The notes: generated by a model not told the origin, from the sequence alone. Positions 55,148 to 64,000 are shown, counted from the first letter of the stretch. The stretch is DNA of 64,000 bases from Gelidibacter japonicus (GCF_010725055.1 NZ_BJKB01000012.1:89613-153612); one strand, 5' to 3'. A program made the numbers and translations.

Positions 55148-55602
55148 TAATTGAATTCGTTTAAGTTAATTGTTTTTGGCTTTTGAGCAGCATGTTTGTG
55201 CTCAGTACCAACAACAACGGTTAGGTTACGGAATAAATCTGCACCTAATTTGTTTTTAGGGAGCATCCCTTTTACTGATTTTTCTACTACTCTAGCCGGA
55301 TCCTTTCCGAATAGTTCTGTAGCAGTTAAAACTCTTTGACCACCTGGATATCCTGTGTGACGAATGTACGTTTTATCGTTCCACTTGTTTCCTGTTAAGT
55401 TGATTTTTTCAGAGTTGATAACAATCACGTTATCTCCGCAATCAACATGTGGTGTGAAGTTAGGTTTGTGTTTGCCTCTTAAAAGTTTTGCAACCTTAGA
55501 AGCCAAACGACCTAGTGTTTGCCCTTCAGCATCAACCAAAACCCACTGCTTATCAACAGTAGCTTTGTTAGCTGAAATCGTTTTGTAGCTTAATGTATTC
55601 AC
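55147..55602 (-). CDS. rplM: 50S ribosomal protein L13
   Basis: 151 residues. Signatures: [44 protein letters not shown], then [16 protein letters not shown] and [21 protein letters not shown]. First gene of the rplM-rpsI-rpsB-tsf operon. Confidence 0.98.
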   Translation of the reverse strand: MNTLSYKTISANKATVDKQWVLVDAEGQTLGRLASKVAKLLRGKHKPNFTPHVDCGDNVIVINSEKINLTGNKWNDKTYIRHTGYPGGQRVLTATELFGKDPARVVEKSVKGMLPKNKLGADLFRNLTVVVGTEHKHAAQKPKTINLNEFN

Positions 55603-55618
55603 ACTAATTAATTTTTAT

Positions 55619-55640
55619 AGATCGCGCCAAAGACGCGACG
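55619..55640 (-). promoter_or_regulatory. Hairpin in the rplM leader
   Basis: CGCG arms flank CCAAAGA, within an extended dyad GATCGCGCC/GACGCGACG, about 20 bp upstream of the rplM start. Candidate L13 autoregulatory leader. Confidence 0.35.
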
Positions 55641-55671
55641 AGTTAAACATTCCTCTCTTAAAAAGAGTTTG

Positions 55672-55701
55672 CAAATTTACGATAATCTATGTGATTACCA
55701 A
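55672..55701 (-). promoter_or_regulatory. Promoter of the rplM-rpsI-rpsB-tsf operon
   Basis: On the minus strand TTTG (TTG at 55701-55699), a 19-bp spacer and TAAATTTG (55679-55672) match the Bacteroidota housekeeping promoter in sequence and spacing. It gives a leader of about 65 nt. Confidence 0.7.
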
Positions 55702-56126
55702 ATAGTATGATGCGAAATTTGTTGATAAAATTTGGCAGTTTTGGGTTTGTCTTATTCGTGGGATAGTTTTTCGCTATTTTAAAATGCAGGAAGGGATTTA
55801 AATGTGCCTAATTCATTACAAATGATTGGGTTACTTAAGAGCTACATGAGAAGAATTTAATGAAGCGTTTTATAACCTAATCTCCACATAAAAATTGTTT
55901 CTTATCCGAGTTATTAACATCTAAATCCCGTCAAAAAGTGATTGTTCAACCTAAAAATTATAGGATGTGGTCATTCGAATTGGGCGTAGAGCTTTCCGCC
56001 CGCTTTTTTTAAATTAAAGCATTGACCTGATCAACCTGAATAGGTGCAATTGACTTCTTCACTCAAAAGAACTCATAAAAAAATCCTCAAGCCTCTCCTT
56101 TGAAATAGATCAACCCAAAAATTCGA
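55702..56126. other. Intergenic region between rplM promoter and the MFS gene
   Basis: No coding frame seen. A terminator-like element at 55982-56010 (GGGCG ... CGCCC, then GC and seven T) is the only structured feature. It would stop plus-strand transcription and has no obvious gene upstream, so it may be a relic. Confidence 0.45.
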
Positions 56127-57335
56127 TTAGGAAATGCTTACCCGCTCTAAGGTCTTAATCTTTCGGTTGCCCCAATAGAGTATGGTTACAGAAACGCTAG
56201 CACATAAAAACATAATCCCTGTCATGGGAAGCGGTGTTTCGTTACTAAGCGTGGAGACCAGGGCAGTAATTATGGCACCGATTCCTAACTGTAGCGCGCC
56301 CATAAGAGCAGAAGCCGTTCCTGCACTCTTTTCAAAAGGCGCTAATGACAAGGCTGAAGTGTTTGGGAAGGCAAAACCTTGGGTGCTCAAGAATAGAAAC
56401 ACCAAAACGATCATGGAATACATTTCAATAAGGTGAAATATGGTGCCGAAAAATAACAGTGCCCCCGCCACGACTTGGCATAACAGGGTGACTTTTACAA
56501 TTTGTTGGCTTGTGTATTTTTTTAGCATAAACGTGTTTACCTGGCTGGCGGTCACCAAACCCATGGCAATAATTCCAAAAATCCATCCGTATTGTTTTTC
56601 AGAAACTCCGTAAAGTTCCATAAATACGTGAGGCGAACCAGCAATATAAGCATATAGACCGCTCGCGGCAAAAGATCCCGTTAGGGTGTACGTATAAAAT
56701 TGAGGTGTTTTAAATACATTCCAAAACTTGGTCATGATTGGTTTCGGTTTTAAAGACATCGTTGTGTCAGGTGGTGCTCCTAAAGGAAGCCAGAAGTAAA
56801 CGAGAAGAATATTAAGTGCCACGAGCACCGCCAAAATTATAAATATGGAATGCCAGCCCCAATGGGCTGTGGCGAAACCACCCAGAGTAGGGGCAACAAT
56901 TGGCGAAACAGCAATCACCAACATCAGCAGGCTGAATATTTTTGCGGTCTCAGTTACCGGAAAGAGATCGCGGACCAAAGCTCGGGCAGCCACCATCCCG
57001 GCGCATCCCCCCAATGCTTGTATAAATCGGGCGAGAATCAGGGAATCTACGGAAGTTACATAGACCATATAAACAGATGCAAATAAATAGATAAACAGCC
57101 CAACCAAGAGTGGGGTCCGTCTCCCAAACCTATCCAGCAAGGGCCCATAGATCATTTGTCCAAGGCTCACACCAATGAAATAACTGGATAAAGAAAGCGC
57201 CACGCGTCCCGTAGTAGAGTTTAGATCGCGCGCTATCTCTGGGAATCCTGGTAAATAGAGGTCAATCGAAAATGGTCCAAGGGCTGAGAGCAGGCCTAAA
57301 ATGAGAATGATAAGATTTCGTTTTTTCTTTTGCAT
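56127..57335 (-). CDS. Bcr/CflA-family multidrug efflux MFS transporter
   Basis: About 402 residues from the ATG at 57335 (MQKKKRNLIILILGLLSALGPFSIDLYLPGFPEIARDLN). An upstream TTG at 57356 lies within a TAATTTTG promoter-like box. Twelve hydrophobic helices are visible. The Bcr/CflA hallmarks are FSIDLYLPGFPEIA in helix 1, GPLLDRFGRRTPLLVG after helix 2 and RFIQALGGCAGMVAARALVRDLF. It should export drugs such as bicyclomycin or chloramphenicol by proton antiport; actual substrates are unknown. Confidence 0.92.
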   Translation of the reverse strand: MQKKKRNLIILILGLLSALGPFSIDLYLPGFPEIARDLNSTTGRVALSLSSYFIGVSLGQMIYGPLLDRFGRRTPLLVGLFIYLFASVYMVYVTSVDSLILARFIQALGGCAGMVAARALVRDLFPVTETAKIFSLLMLVIAVSPIVAPTLGGFATAHWGWHSIFIILAVLVALNILLVYFWLPLGAPPDTTMSLKPKPIMTKFWNVFKTPQFYTYTLTGSFAASGLYAYIAGSPHVFMELYGVSEKQYGWIFGIIAMGLVTASQVNTFMLKKYTSQQIVKVTLLCQVVAGALLFFGTIFHLIEMYSMIVLVFLFLSTQGFAFPNTSALSLAPFEKSAGTASALMGALQLGIGAIITALVSTLSNETPLPMTGIMFLCASVSVTILYWGNRKIKTLERVSIS

Positions 57336-57356
57336 TTTGCTTATAACAGTTTGCAA

Positions 57357-57659
57357 AATTACAAAAGACGGATTTGTTATTGGCCTGTATTACTATAGGA
57401 TTAAGCTTTATCCAAATGATCTACGGAAAAGCATTTCAGAAAATAGATGATACCTAATGTTGATAGGGCTATGACACAGTATATATAAGAGAATCGCAAA
57501 GGTCAAAATGCGAGCGCTTTCAGTGCAACTTAGCGGTGGGGTATCAGGAAATCCAGATTTATACTAGTGTAAAAGGATTCGTGATTACTACTGGGGATTT
57601 GGCATCAAAAGAAAAGCGGACTGGTTTTTATAGTATCTTTCTGTAAAATTTGACTTCTT
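57357..57659. other. Intergenic region
   Basis: About 300 bp. A -7-like TAATTTTG for the MFS gene overlaps its edge at 57354-57361. Nothing else is recognisable. Confidence 0.35.
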
Positions 57660-57908
57660 ATGAATACATTTACGAGCCTTCATACAGAATACTTGAGGTC
57701 ATCAAGAACCAATGAAACGGTGCTTGTGTCGAATAAAAATTTAAGTCAAGTGTTCTTTATTTATAATTATGAAGGGAACTCTTTTAGAGTTTTTAAAAAT
57801 CATTTGGATTTGATCCTGTTCTTTCAGGATAAGGCTGAAGCCGATTATGAGTTTGGAACGGAGGAGGAGCTGGATGGGTTTTTGGGTGAGGTGAATATAT
57901 TACACTAA
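57660..57908 (+). CDS. Small hypothetical protein
   Basis: 82 residues, no family recognised. The sequence is compact and globular-looking (VLVSNKNLSQVFFIYNYEGNSFRVFKNHLDLILFFQ) with an acidic C-terminus (EADYEFGTEEELDGFLGEV). Its coding character is supported by a balanced composition and by the absence of a competing frame on the other strand. No partner gene is within 300 bp. Confidence 0.55.
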   Translation: MNTFTSLHTEYLRSSRTNETVLVSNKNLSQVFFIYNYEGNSFRVFKNHLDLILFFQDKAEADYEFGTEEELDGFLGEVNILH

Positions 57909-58371
57909 TTCAAAACTTATAATAACTGCATAGATAGCTTGCTGTCCAGTAAAAGTATAAGAAAGCAGTTTCGGTCATTTTGTGAATTTTTAACACTTGG
58001 AAAATTGAGTATATTTGAAAATGAAAGATATGGGAACGACTTGCATATTTCCGATTGATGGATAAATGGATAAAGAAGGTATTAATAACATTGGTTTGGA
58101 GATGTTGAGGGTTTTCGGAATATGATTTTTCTATAGTAGGCATTATAAAATAACATATAGCATGACAAAGATATCTGGCATGACAAAAGGATCTTCAATA
58201 TCAAAAGATTAGTCGGTTCTAAAATGGTAAAACAGAACATAACTGTTAAACATTCTGACGAGAAATATTCATTTACTAAAGCTTGTAAATTATTTATTGA
58301 CGTTGCAAGGGGTTTAGTTTCAAATAAAAACCAGGTGTGATAAAAAAATGTTGTTATAAAATACAAATAAT
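57909..58371. other. AT-rich intergenic region before the NUDIX/helicase pair
   Basis: About 460 bp, strongly AT-rich. Two overlapping minus-strand frames (up to 94 codons) have Phe/Tyr/Leu-rich, low-complexity products and I do not support them. No tRNA or attachment-site repeat was seen. Confidence 0.4.
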
Positions 58372-58770
58372 ATGAAAATGCTTCACGTCGTTTGTGCCAT
58401 CATCTATAATGATGATGAAATTCTTATAGCTCAACGCAGCGACAAAATGACTTTGCCTCTTAAGTGGGAGTTTCCTGGAGGAAAGGTAGAGAAAAGTGAG
58501 GAAAAAAAAATGGCCCTACAGCGCGAAATAAATGAGGAATTAGCTATGGAGATTGAAGTTGGGGAAGCCTTAGACCCTGTAGTCTATCATTATAAAAGCT
58601 TTTCCATAACACTCTATCCGTATATCTGTGATTCCTCTTCTAAAGACTTTATAAAGCGTGAGCATCGGGAAATCCGCTGGGAAAAGATTGAGAATCTCAA
58701 GAAGTATGACTGGGCGGCGGCGGATGTCCCAGTGGTGAAAAAATTAATAACAGAAATAAATAAAATGTAA
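58372..58770 (+). CDS. NUDIX hydrolase, MutT-like (deoxy)nucleoside triphosphate pyrophosphohydrolase
   Basis: 132 residues. The Nudix box is complete: GGKVEKSEEKKMALQREINEEL fits Gx5Ex7REUxEEx, preceded by LKWEFPGG as in MutT. The C-terminus has the W/E-rich end REHREIRWEKIENLKKYDWAAADVPVVKKL typical of MutT/CtfA-type 8-oxo-dGTPases. The stop codon TAA shares its last A with the ATG of the helicase gene, so translation is coupled and the proteins likely act together. Confidence 0.93.
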   Translation: MKMLHVVCAIIYNDDEILIAQRSDKMTLPLKWEFPGGKVEKSEEKKMALQREINEELAMEIEVGEALDPVVYHYKSFSITLYPYICDSSSKDFIKREHREIRWEKIENLKKYDWAAADVPVVKKLITEINKM

Positions 58771-61700
58771 TGGTTGAGGGAGTTTACGAAAGTCTGATCA
58801 CAGAAACGATAAAAGAAAGGTTGTCTTCCTTAGATCGAAATCAATTTTTTGTAGCTGATGACAAACAATTGGATAAAGAGGAGGCTATTCATTTTCTGAC
58901 AATACATTTTACTAAGGCTTTAAAAAATGCTTTAAATCTGATCAAAGCCGATAAGAAAAAATTTGTTTCACGTCAGATTGAGATTACGAATAAACTCTTA
59001 AGCTATTTATCAGAAAATATTTCTGATTATGAATTTTCAGAAGACCTTATCGCAGATGGAGGTTTTATTCTTGAGGGCATTTTGGATAAATTAAATTCGG
59101 ATTATAAAGATGTCTCTTTGCAATTAAAAGAAATAATGCCTGCTACTCGTCTTGTCCAAAGCGAGCTTTTCGTAGGAGGCAATCAAGGGGTTTCTCTTGA
59201 CTCTGAACTTAAGAAGGAAATTCGTTCTGCAGATCGAATTAACTTATTAGTTTCGTTTATTAAATGGAAAGCTATTGTTATTTTACAAGAGGCTTTTCAG
59301 GAATTTACGGCTCGTGGAGGAAAATTAAGAGTTATTACTACCACCTATATGGGAGCATCGGATGCAAAAGCTATTGATTTTTTAAGCCATCTGCCCAATA
59401 CGCAGGTAAAAGTTTCCTACAACAATTCAAATGAAAGGCTTCACGCCAAAGCTTATCTTTTTTACCGCAATACCGGATACCACACAGGTTATATTGGCTC
59501 TTCCAATTTTTCTCGCTCTGCATTAACTGATGGATTGGAATGGAATGTAAAAGTGACCACCAAGGAGATACCTCATATTATCGATAAGTTTCAAAAAACC
59601 TTTGAAAGCTATTGGAATGATCCAGAATTTGAACTGTATGATTCCAGTCAATTTGATAATCTCGGAAAAATCCTTTTGCAAAGTCAATTTGGGAAGAGAA
59701 CAGAAGAAATCGTGAACTTTTTCGATCTAAAACCTTACCATTTCCAATCTGAGATTTTGGAAAAATTAAAGGTTGAACGAAACGTTCATGATTCCTGGAA
59801 AAATTTAATTGTAGCTGCAACAGGAACAGGAAAAACAATGATTTCTGCTTTTGATTTCAGCGCTTATAAACAGGAAAATCCGAGAACGAAATTTCTTTTT
59901 ATTGCACATCGGATTGAAATTCTACGGCAATCGCTTCATACGTTTCGAAATGTTCTAAAAGATCAAAATTTTGGAGAGTTATTTGGTGATAGTTACGTTC
60001 CCACACAAAAGAATGCCGTATTTGCTACCATTCAAACTTTGGCCAACCAACTAAATTCATTTTCCTCACCTGAATATTATGATTATATAATTTTAGACGA
60101 AGTTCATCACGCGGCGGCCGATTCGTATCAAAAAATCATTAATTATTATCGCCCAAAAGTGCTATTAGGATTAACGGCTACTCCGGAACGAATGGATGGA
60201 AAGAGCATTTTAAAAGATTTCAATTTTCGAACAGCGGCGGAAATTCGATTACCAGATGCGTTAAACAACAAGCTTTTGTGCCCTTTTCAATATTTTGGAA
60301 TTTCAGATTCAGTGGATTATTCAAGAGTTAAGTGGAATAACGGAAGATATGATATAAGTGAATTGACGCACTTGCTAACGGCAAATGACATTCGTGTAGG
60401 AGATATTATACGCAACTTAAAAAATTACACAAAAGACATAAACTCTGTGAGTGCCATTGGATTTTGTGCAAGTATCCTCCACGCAAAATATATGCAGCAG
60501 AAATTTTCGGAGGCAGGTCTAAAATCCGAGTGCCTGACTTCGGAAAATACCAGAGATCGGGTTGATATTATTCATAAATTCAAATCAAAGGAAATCAATT
60601 ATCTTTTTGTTGTTGATATTTTTAATGAAGGCATTGATATCCCAGAAATTGATACGGTTTTATTTTTAAGACCAACAGAAAGTTTGACCATCTTTTTACA
60701 GCAGTTAGGCCGAGGTCTTCGACTCCACCAAGGAAAGGATGTACTCACTGTACTGGATTTTGTGGGTCACGCAAGAAAGGAATATGATTATGAGAATAAA
60801 TTTCGTGCTTTAATTGGTAAAACTAATACCACTGTCCAAAATGAAATAGAAAAGGACTTTCCCAATCTACCACTCGGCAGCGCCATTGTCTTGGAGAAAC
60901 AAGCAAAGGAACATATTTTAGAAAATATACGTCAGGCAACTGATATGAATAAACGGAAGTTGATCAACTTATTGGAAAACTATGGAAACCACACCCATCT
61001 TCCTTTAAACCTTGAAAACTTTCTACATATTTACAATCTCGAACTAAAACATATTTACAAACACCACACATTTAACTCTCTATATTCTGAAGCTTTTAAT
61101 AAGAAATTTGACACTCTTTATTTTGATAACTTCAAATCAATGATGGGTAAAAAATGGATGGTGACAGAATCTTTGACTTATTTTAAGTTCCTTCTACACT
61201 TAATCAATGCCGATTTTGAGTTAGATTCGTTACCGACTTCAAAACAGAATGAAACAATGGCTTTGATGTTGTATTACGATTTTTATAAAGATGCGATCTC
61301 AGAATTGTCTTTAAAAGAAGGTTTAAAAAGGATTGGTAAAAACAAAGAGATGGTTAATGAGTTGAAATCTTTTTTATCGATAAAAATTGATAAAATTGGC
61401 TTTGAAGAAATTCCATTCACGTTGGATGATGGTTCGCTTTTTCCCTTACAAATTCATTCAAGATATACTCGTGATCAAATTTTAGTTGCTATGGGATTGA
61501 GCACCATAGACAAGAAAACCCCGAATCGCGAAGGAGCCGCTTTGAATAAAGAAACCAATACAGAAGCCTTGTTTATCAACCTACATAAATCGGAGGAAGA
61601 TTTTTCACCAACTACCATGTACGATGATTATGCCATCAACGAAACTCTTTTTCATTGGCAGTCTCAAAATCAGACTTCGTCCGAAAGTCCGAAAGGTCTC

Positions 61701-61916
61701 TCCTACATTAATCAAGAAAAAGACAATAAAACTATTTTATTGTTTGTTCGCGAAAGCAATCGCGATGCAGATGGCTTTACGCAGGGTTATGTGTTCATTG
61801 GCCCTGCAAGATATGTGGAACACGAAGGTTCAAAACCAATGTCCGTAAAATGGGAGCTTCATGAACCCATTCCTCACTATCTCTGGAAAGAAAGTGCAAA
61901 ATTGCGTGTAGGTTAA
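58770..61916 (+). CDS. PLD-nuclease / DEAD-type SF2 helicase with DUF3427
   Basis: 1048 residues. N-terminal PLD-type nuclease domain with H225-x-K227 (RLHAKAYLFYRNTGYHTGYIGSSNFSRSAL). SF2 helicase core with Walker A ATGTGKT near 350, D443-E-V-H-H as motif II, GLTATPERMDGK as motif III, and motif VI QQLGRGLRLHQGK. The C-terminal ~330 residues fit DUF3427, ending YVFIGPARYVEHEGSKPMSVKWELHEPIPHYLW. Only one HKD motif is visible, so the nuclease would dimerise. Such proteins recur beside or fused to NUDIX domains in sporadic islands. A role in phage defence or repair is plausible but not shown here. Confidence 0.92.
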   Translation: MVEGVYESLITETIKERLSSLDRNQFFVADDKQLDKEEAIHFLTIHFTKALKNALNLIKADKKKFVSRQIEITNKLLSYLSENISDYEFSEDLIADGGFILEGILDKLNSDYKDVSLQLKEIMPATRLVQSELFVGGNQGVSLDSELKKEIRSADRINLLVSFIKWKAIVILQEAFQEFTARGGKLRVITTTYMGASDAKAIDFLSHLPNTQVKVSYNNSNERLHAKAYLFYRNTGYHTGYIGSSNFSRSALTDGLEWNVKVTTKEIPHIIDKFQKTFESYWNDPEFELYDSSQFDNLGKILLQSQFGKRTEEIVNFFDLKPYHFQSEILEKLKVERNVHDSWKNLIVAATGTGKTMISAFDFSAYKQENPRTKFLFIAHRIEILRQSLHTFRNVLKDQNFGELFGDSYVPTQKNAVFATIQTLANQLNSFSSPEYYDYIILDEVHHAAADSYQKIINYYRPKVLLGLTATPERMDGKSILKDFNFRTAAEIRLPDALNNKLLCPFQYFGISDSVDYSRVKWNNGRYDISELTHLLTANDIRVGDIIRNLKNYTKDINSVSAIGFCASILHAKYMQQKFSEAGLKSECLTSENTRDRVDIIHKFKSKEINYLFVVDIFNEGIDIPEIDTVLFLRPTESLTIFLQQLGRGLRLHQGKDVLTVLDFVGHARKEYDYENKFRALIGKTNTTVQNEIEKDFPNLPLGSAIVLEKQAKEHILENIRQATDMNKRKLINLLENYGNHTHLPLNLENFLHIYNLELKHIYKHHTFNSLYSEAFNKKFDTLYFDNFKSMMGKKWMVTESLTYFKFLLHLINADFELDSLPTSKQNETMALMLYYDFYKDAISELSLKEGLKRIGKNKEMVNELKSFLSIKIDKIGFEEIPFTLDDGSLFPLQIHSRYTRDQILVAMGLSTIDKKTPNREGAALNKETNTEALFINLHKSEEDFSPTTMYDDYAINETLFHWQSQNQTSSESPKGLSYINQEKDNKTILLFVRESNRDADGFTQGYVFIGPARYVEHEGSKPMSVKWELHEPIPHYLWKESAKLRVG

Positions 61917-61982
61917 CTTTTGATACAGTAAATGAGTTATATTATAACTGCAGGATAATTAGGATTTAAATATCTCTAACTA

Positions 61983-62702
61983 TCAAACAACCCGCATCCC
62001 TAAAACACTCCCTTTACCCGCAATCTCACTTACGAGTTCAAGTCCCACATAAAAAATAGCCGTATGGCTTATGGGCATGGCCGAAGCTGGTGACAAAGTC
62101 TGCGAAGGATTTTTTTCCTGTATTGAAATCGTTTTATGATCCAATAATTGTTTTTGAAACTCCAGTGCTTCAAAATCAAAATCGATCATAAAAAGACCTA
62201 TTTTTATGTCGTTCACGCTCATTAATTCATCATAGTCTGAACGGATAAAAGAAGGCAACGTCAAACGCTGACTAATCGTCTCAAAATGCCATTGATACGC
62301 TATAGCATCCAGAAATTTCATTGGTTTTCCAAAAGGAAAATTCCGAAATTGTCGTTGACCTTCCAAGGTTTGTAAACCTCCCAAGACGTTCCGGGCTCCG
62401 CGCTTTGAAACTGAATCCAAACCCTTCAATTTTAGTAAGAGACCCATGCATTTTCCGTGGAAACCCCGTTCTCTTTTTAAAACATAGGGTTTAAAAGCTT
62501 CAAGAAGCTTCCGCTTTACCATACTGCAATGACCAAATTCGGAACCATTTTCACGCACCCGTTGCATACTGTCTTTTGTTTTTATAGACTTCGAGTTAAA
62601 ACCGCCACCGGCCTTACGAGCGTAACCTTTCCCCTTTGCTACATAAAAGTTAATGTCTCCTATAGTTCCCGACAATTTAATAATACCTTTTTGACGCGCC
62701 AT
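61983..62702 (-). CDS. Conserved flavobacterial protein of unknown function
   Basis: 239 residues from the ATG at 62702 (MARQKGIIKLSGTIGDINFYVAKGKGYARKAGG); the open frame reaches 62723. The first ~70 residues are basic and glycine-rich (SKSIKTKDSMQRVRENGSEFGHCSMVKRKLLEAFKPYV) and I recall similar openings in other unannotated Bacteroidota proteins. The rest is mixed alpha/beta with no motif I know, and there is no signal peptide. The start is preceded by TTTAGAAATT as in tsf and the cassette peptides. It is convergent with the helicase gene. Confidence 0.6.
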   Translation of the reverse strand: MARQKGIIKLSGTIGDINFYVAKGKGYARKAGGGFNSKSIKTKDSMQRVRENGSEFGHCSMVKRKLLEAFKPYVLKRERGFHGKCMGLLLKLKGLDSVSKRGARNVLGGLQTLEGQRQFRNFPFGKPMKFLDAIAYQWHFETISQRLTLPSFIRSDYDELMSVNDIKIGLFMIDFDFEALEFQKQLLDHKTISIQEKNPSQTLSPASAMPISHTAIFYVGLELVSEIAGKGSVLGMRVV

Positions 62703-63176
62703 AATTTCTAAATTTAAGAACATCTCTAATATAGTGATAATCTGCTAATTAATTCATAGGTATAGCGTATGTATACCGTATGTGTCTCCTACATAAGCTA
62801 TGCATTATTTAGTGATGCCTTAAGGTCACTCTAATTGTAATGGCGGACGCCAAATAGGAGCCTATTATTCGATAGAGCTGGGTTTCTTCGAAATCTGTTT
62901 ACTTAAACCTACTAATGAGATCGTCTTCAGAAAGTAAATTTGTATAGTGACCATCGGTGCCAATATTGGATAACTTGATCTTGGATGCACTGAGTTTTAG
63001 GGTTTTTGGAATTTTAACATAGTAGGCTCAAACGGGTTTGATGTGTTGAAATTCCCATCCCCAAAATATTCCTTAAATTTGCTCACATGAAATGAGCATG
63101 CTAAAAACTTTATTAAGCATGCGCATGGGCCACTGCGAATTGCATGTGACCATTCAAAAACATTTAGATTTAACAC
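62703..63176. other. Divergent intergenic region with dyads
   Basis: About 470 bp separate two divergent genes. Near the plus-strand gene there is GCATGCT at 63096-63102 mirrored by AGCATGC at 63116-63122, and overlapping it GCTCA/TGAGC arms. These may be operator sites for the aspartate-dehydrogenase-like gene. No RNA gene seen. Confidence 0.35.
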
Positions 63177-63902
63177 ATGAAATCATACACACTTGCCATT
63201 GCTGGATGCGGAAAACTGGCCCATATTGTTGTGGAAGCTTTGTTGAAAGACTTATTGCCAAATTATAAACTGATTGGTACCTACTCCAGAACTTTTGAAA
63301 GCGCCGAGGAGATTGCCAAAATCATCAACACTTCAAATTCGGGATACACCTGTACTCCGTGCCATAGTATTCAAGAACTGTTACAACTCAAACCTGATTA
63401 TATCGTGGAAACGGCTTCTCCAACCGGTTTTAAGGAATTGGCCTTGCCTGCCCTAAAAAACGGATCTAACATCGTGACCTTGTCCATTGGTGCACTTGCC
63501 GATGCTGAGTTTTATAAAGACGTGGAAAAAACGGCTTTCGAAAATGGCACCCGAGTCCATTTGGCATCTGGTGCTATTGGTGGTTTTGATGTCATGCGAA
63601 CCGTTGCGCTTATGGAAGAGAGTGAAGTGACCTTTACGACCGAGAAAAGTCCTAACTCGCTAAAACGAACTTCGGTTTATGACGAGGTACTTCAAACCGA
63701 AAAGCGTGAGGTTTTTAATGGTGATGCCATAGGTGCTATTGCCCTTTTTCCAACCCACGTCAATGTATCGGTGGCTGCTGCTTTGGCTTCGGTGGGTCCT
63801 GAAAAGATAAAAGTATCCATCAATTCCATCCCAGGTTTTGTGGGTGACGATCACCGAATTGAGGTCAAAAGTGAAAGAGGTCGTCTAAAAAGTAATTTTT
63901 AG
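63177..63902 (+). CDS. Aspartate dehydrogenase-like (DUF108) protein, short C-terminus
   Basis: 241 residues. Rossmann start MKSYTLAIAGCGKLAHIVVEALL with GxGxxxH-like pattern, then YIVETASPTGFKELALPALKNGSNIVTLSIGALAD and the family core VHLASGAIGGFDVMRT, ALFPTHVNVSVAAALAS, DDHRIEVKSERG. AspDH oxidises aspartate to iminoaspartate (NAD biosynthesis or catabolism). Relatives are about 255-270 residues and continue with a strand and helix after this point. Here the frame stops in RLKSNF, codons that are part of a terminator hairpin. It may be truncated or naturally short. Confidence 0.8.
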   Translation: MKSYTLAIAGCGKLAHIVVEALLKDLLPNYKLIGTYSRTFESAEEIAKIINTSNSGYTCTPCHSIQELLQLKPDYIVETASPTGFKELALPALKNGSNIVTLSIGALADAEFYKDVEKTAFENGTRVHLASGAIGGFDVMRTVALMEESEVTFTTEKSPNSLKRTSVYDEVLQTEKREVFNGDAIGAIALFPTHVNVSVAAALASVGPEKIKVSINSIPGFVGDDHRIEVKSERGRLKSNF

Positions 63903-63905
63903 ACG
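63882..63905 (+). terminator. Terminator overlapping the end of the aspartate-dehydrogenase-like gene
   Basis: Ten-bp stem CGTCTAAAAA (63882-63891) with TTTTTAGACG (63896-63905), loop GTAA, then ATTTTCTTTTT. The stop codon TAG lies in the 3' arm. Confidence 0.8.
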
Positions 63906-64000
63906 ATTTTCTTTTTGGTTAAGTTTAACTTTGTATGATAGTTTAATATACTAGGTTAAAATAGCGTCAATAAAAAATTGAAAAAGTTGGCTTATATGGT

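Noticed and set aside
55982..56010. Terminator-like hairpin taken as evidence for a missing gene upstream
   Set aside because: No reading frame ends nearby on the plus strand; probably a relic or chance structure.
58082..58366. 94-codon minus-strand frame upstream of the NUDIX gene
   Set aside because: Low-complexity Phe/Tyr/Leu-rich product in AT-rich DNA, overlapping another such frame; likely chance.
62750..62900. Possible tRNA-like TTCGAAATC arm
   Set aside because: No acceptor stem or anticodon arm can be assembled around it.

Overview
The window reads as chromosomal DNA of a marine-type Flavobacteriaceae (Bacteroidota). The reasons are: promoters of the TAnnTTTG type with an upstream TTG; SusC-like and carboxypeptidase-regulatory outer-membrane receptors; GLPGLI proteins; a type IX secretion (T9SS) sorting tail; a DksA homologue lacking the zinc cysteines; a eukaryal-type IleRS; and the gene orders glmS-DUF4270-GT5-panC-panD and rplM-rpsI-rpsB-tsf. 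No rRNA, tRNA or CRISPR was seen.

Layout. 1-5.3 kb (minus): start of a TonB-dependent receptor, glmS, a DUF4270 lipoprotein and a GT5 N-domain-only protein. 5.4-16.8 kb (plus): panC, panD, a flippase-like membrane protein, two tandem alpha/beta-hydrolase paralogues with Asp at the nucleophile elbow, radA, ileS, dksA-like and lspA. 16.8-19.3 kb (minus): response regulator, PAS histidine kinase and 5-formyl-THF cyclo-ligase. 19.6-21.6 kb: a lipoprotein/metallopeptidase-like gene broken by one in-frame TAA, overlapping a second lipoprotein gene. 21.7-24.0 kb (minus): deacylase, rimK and a RimB-like protein. 24.1-28.3 kb: uvrC and a patatin-Omp85 protein.

28.4-38.5 kb (minus) is the most unusual part. 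It holds three cassettes of [small secreted peptide with C-x31/32-C] + [GLPGLI protein], with one intact and one vestigial outer-membrane beta-barrel gene. Every cassette has the same roughly 350-bp control region: a dyad, a TAnnTTTG-type promoter (degenerate in cassette A) whose spacer is a 13-14 bp homopolymer, one inverted plus four direct copies of a 9-mer, and a terminator-like hairpin. A complete IS21-family element (32576-35146, 7-bp target duplication) has cut cassette A, the only one with an intact barrel gene, away from its promoter.

38.9-50.1 kb (plus): tyrosine and tryptophan catabolism (hmgA, hppD, kynA), a DUF3108 protein, an M23 peptidase lipoprotein, pgi and a large TonB-type receptor. 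50.8-52.5 kb: a T9SS-exported beta-propeller-like protein. 52.7-55.7 kb (minus): the rplM-rpsI-rpsB-tsf operon with a well-matched promoter. 56.1-57.4 kb (minus): a Bcr/CflA drug exporter. 58.4-61.9 kb (plus): a translationally coupled NUDIX + PLD/DEAD helicase (DUF3427) pair, a candidate genome-defence or repair module. The window ends with an unrecognised conserved protein (minus) and an aspartate-dehydrogenase-like gene that runs into its terminator hairpin. Short palindromic and heptameric repeats are scattered between genes, and one palindrome lies inside uvrC.
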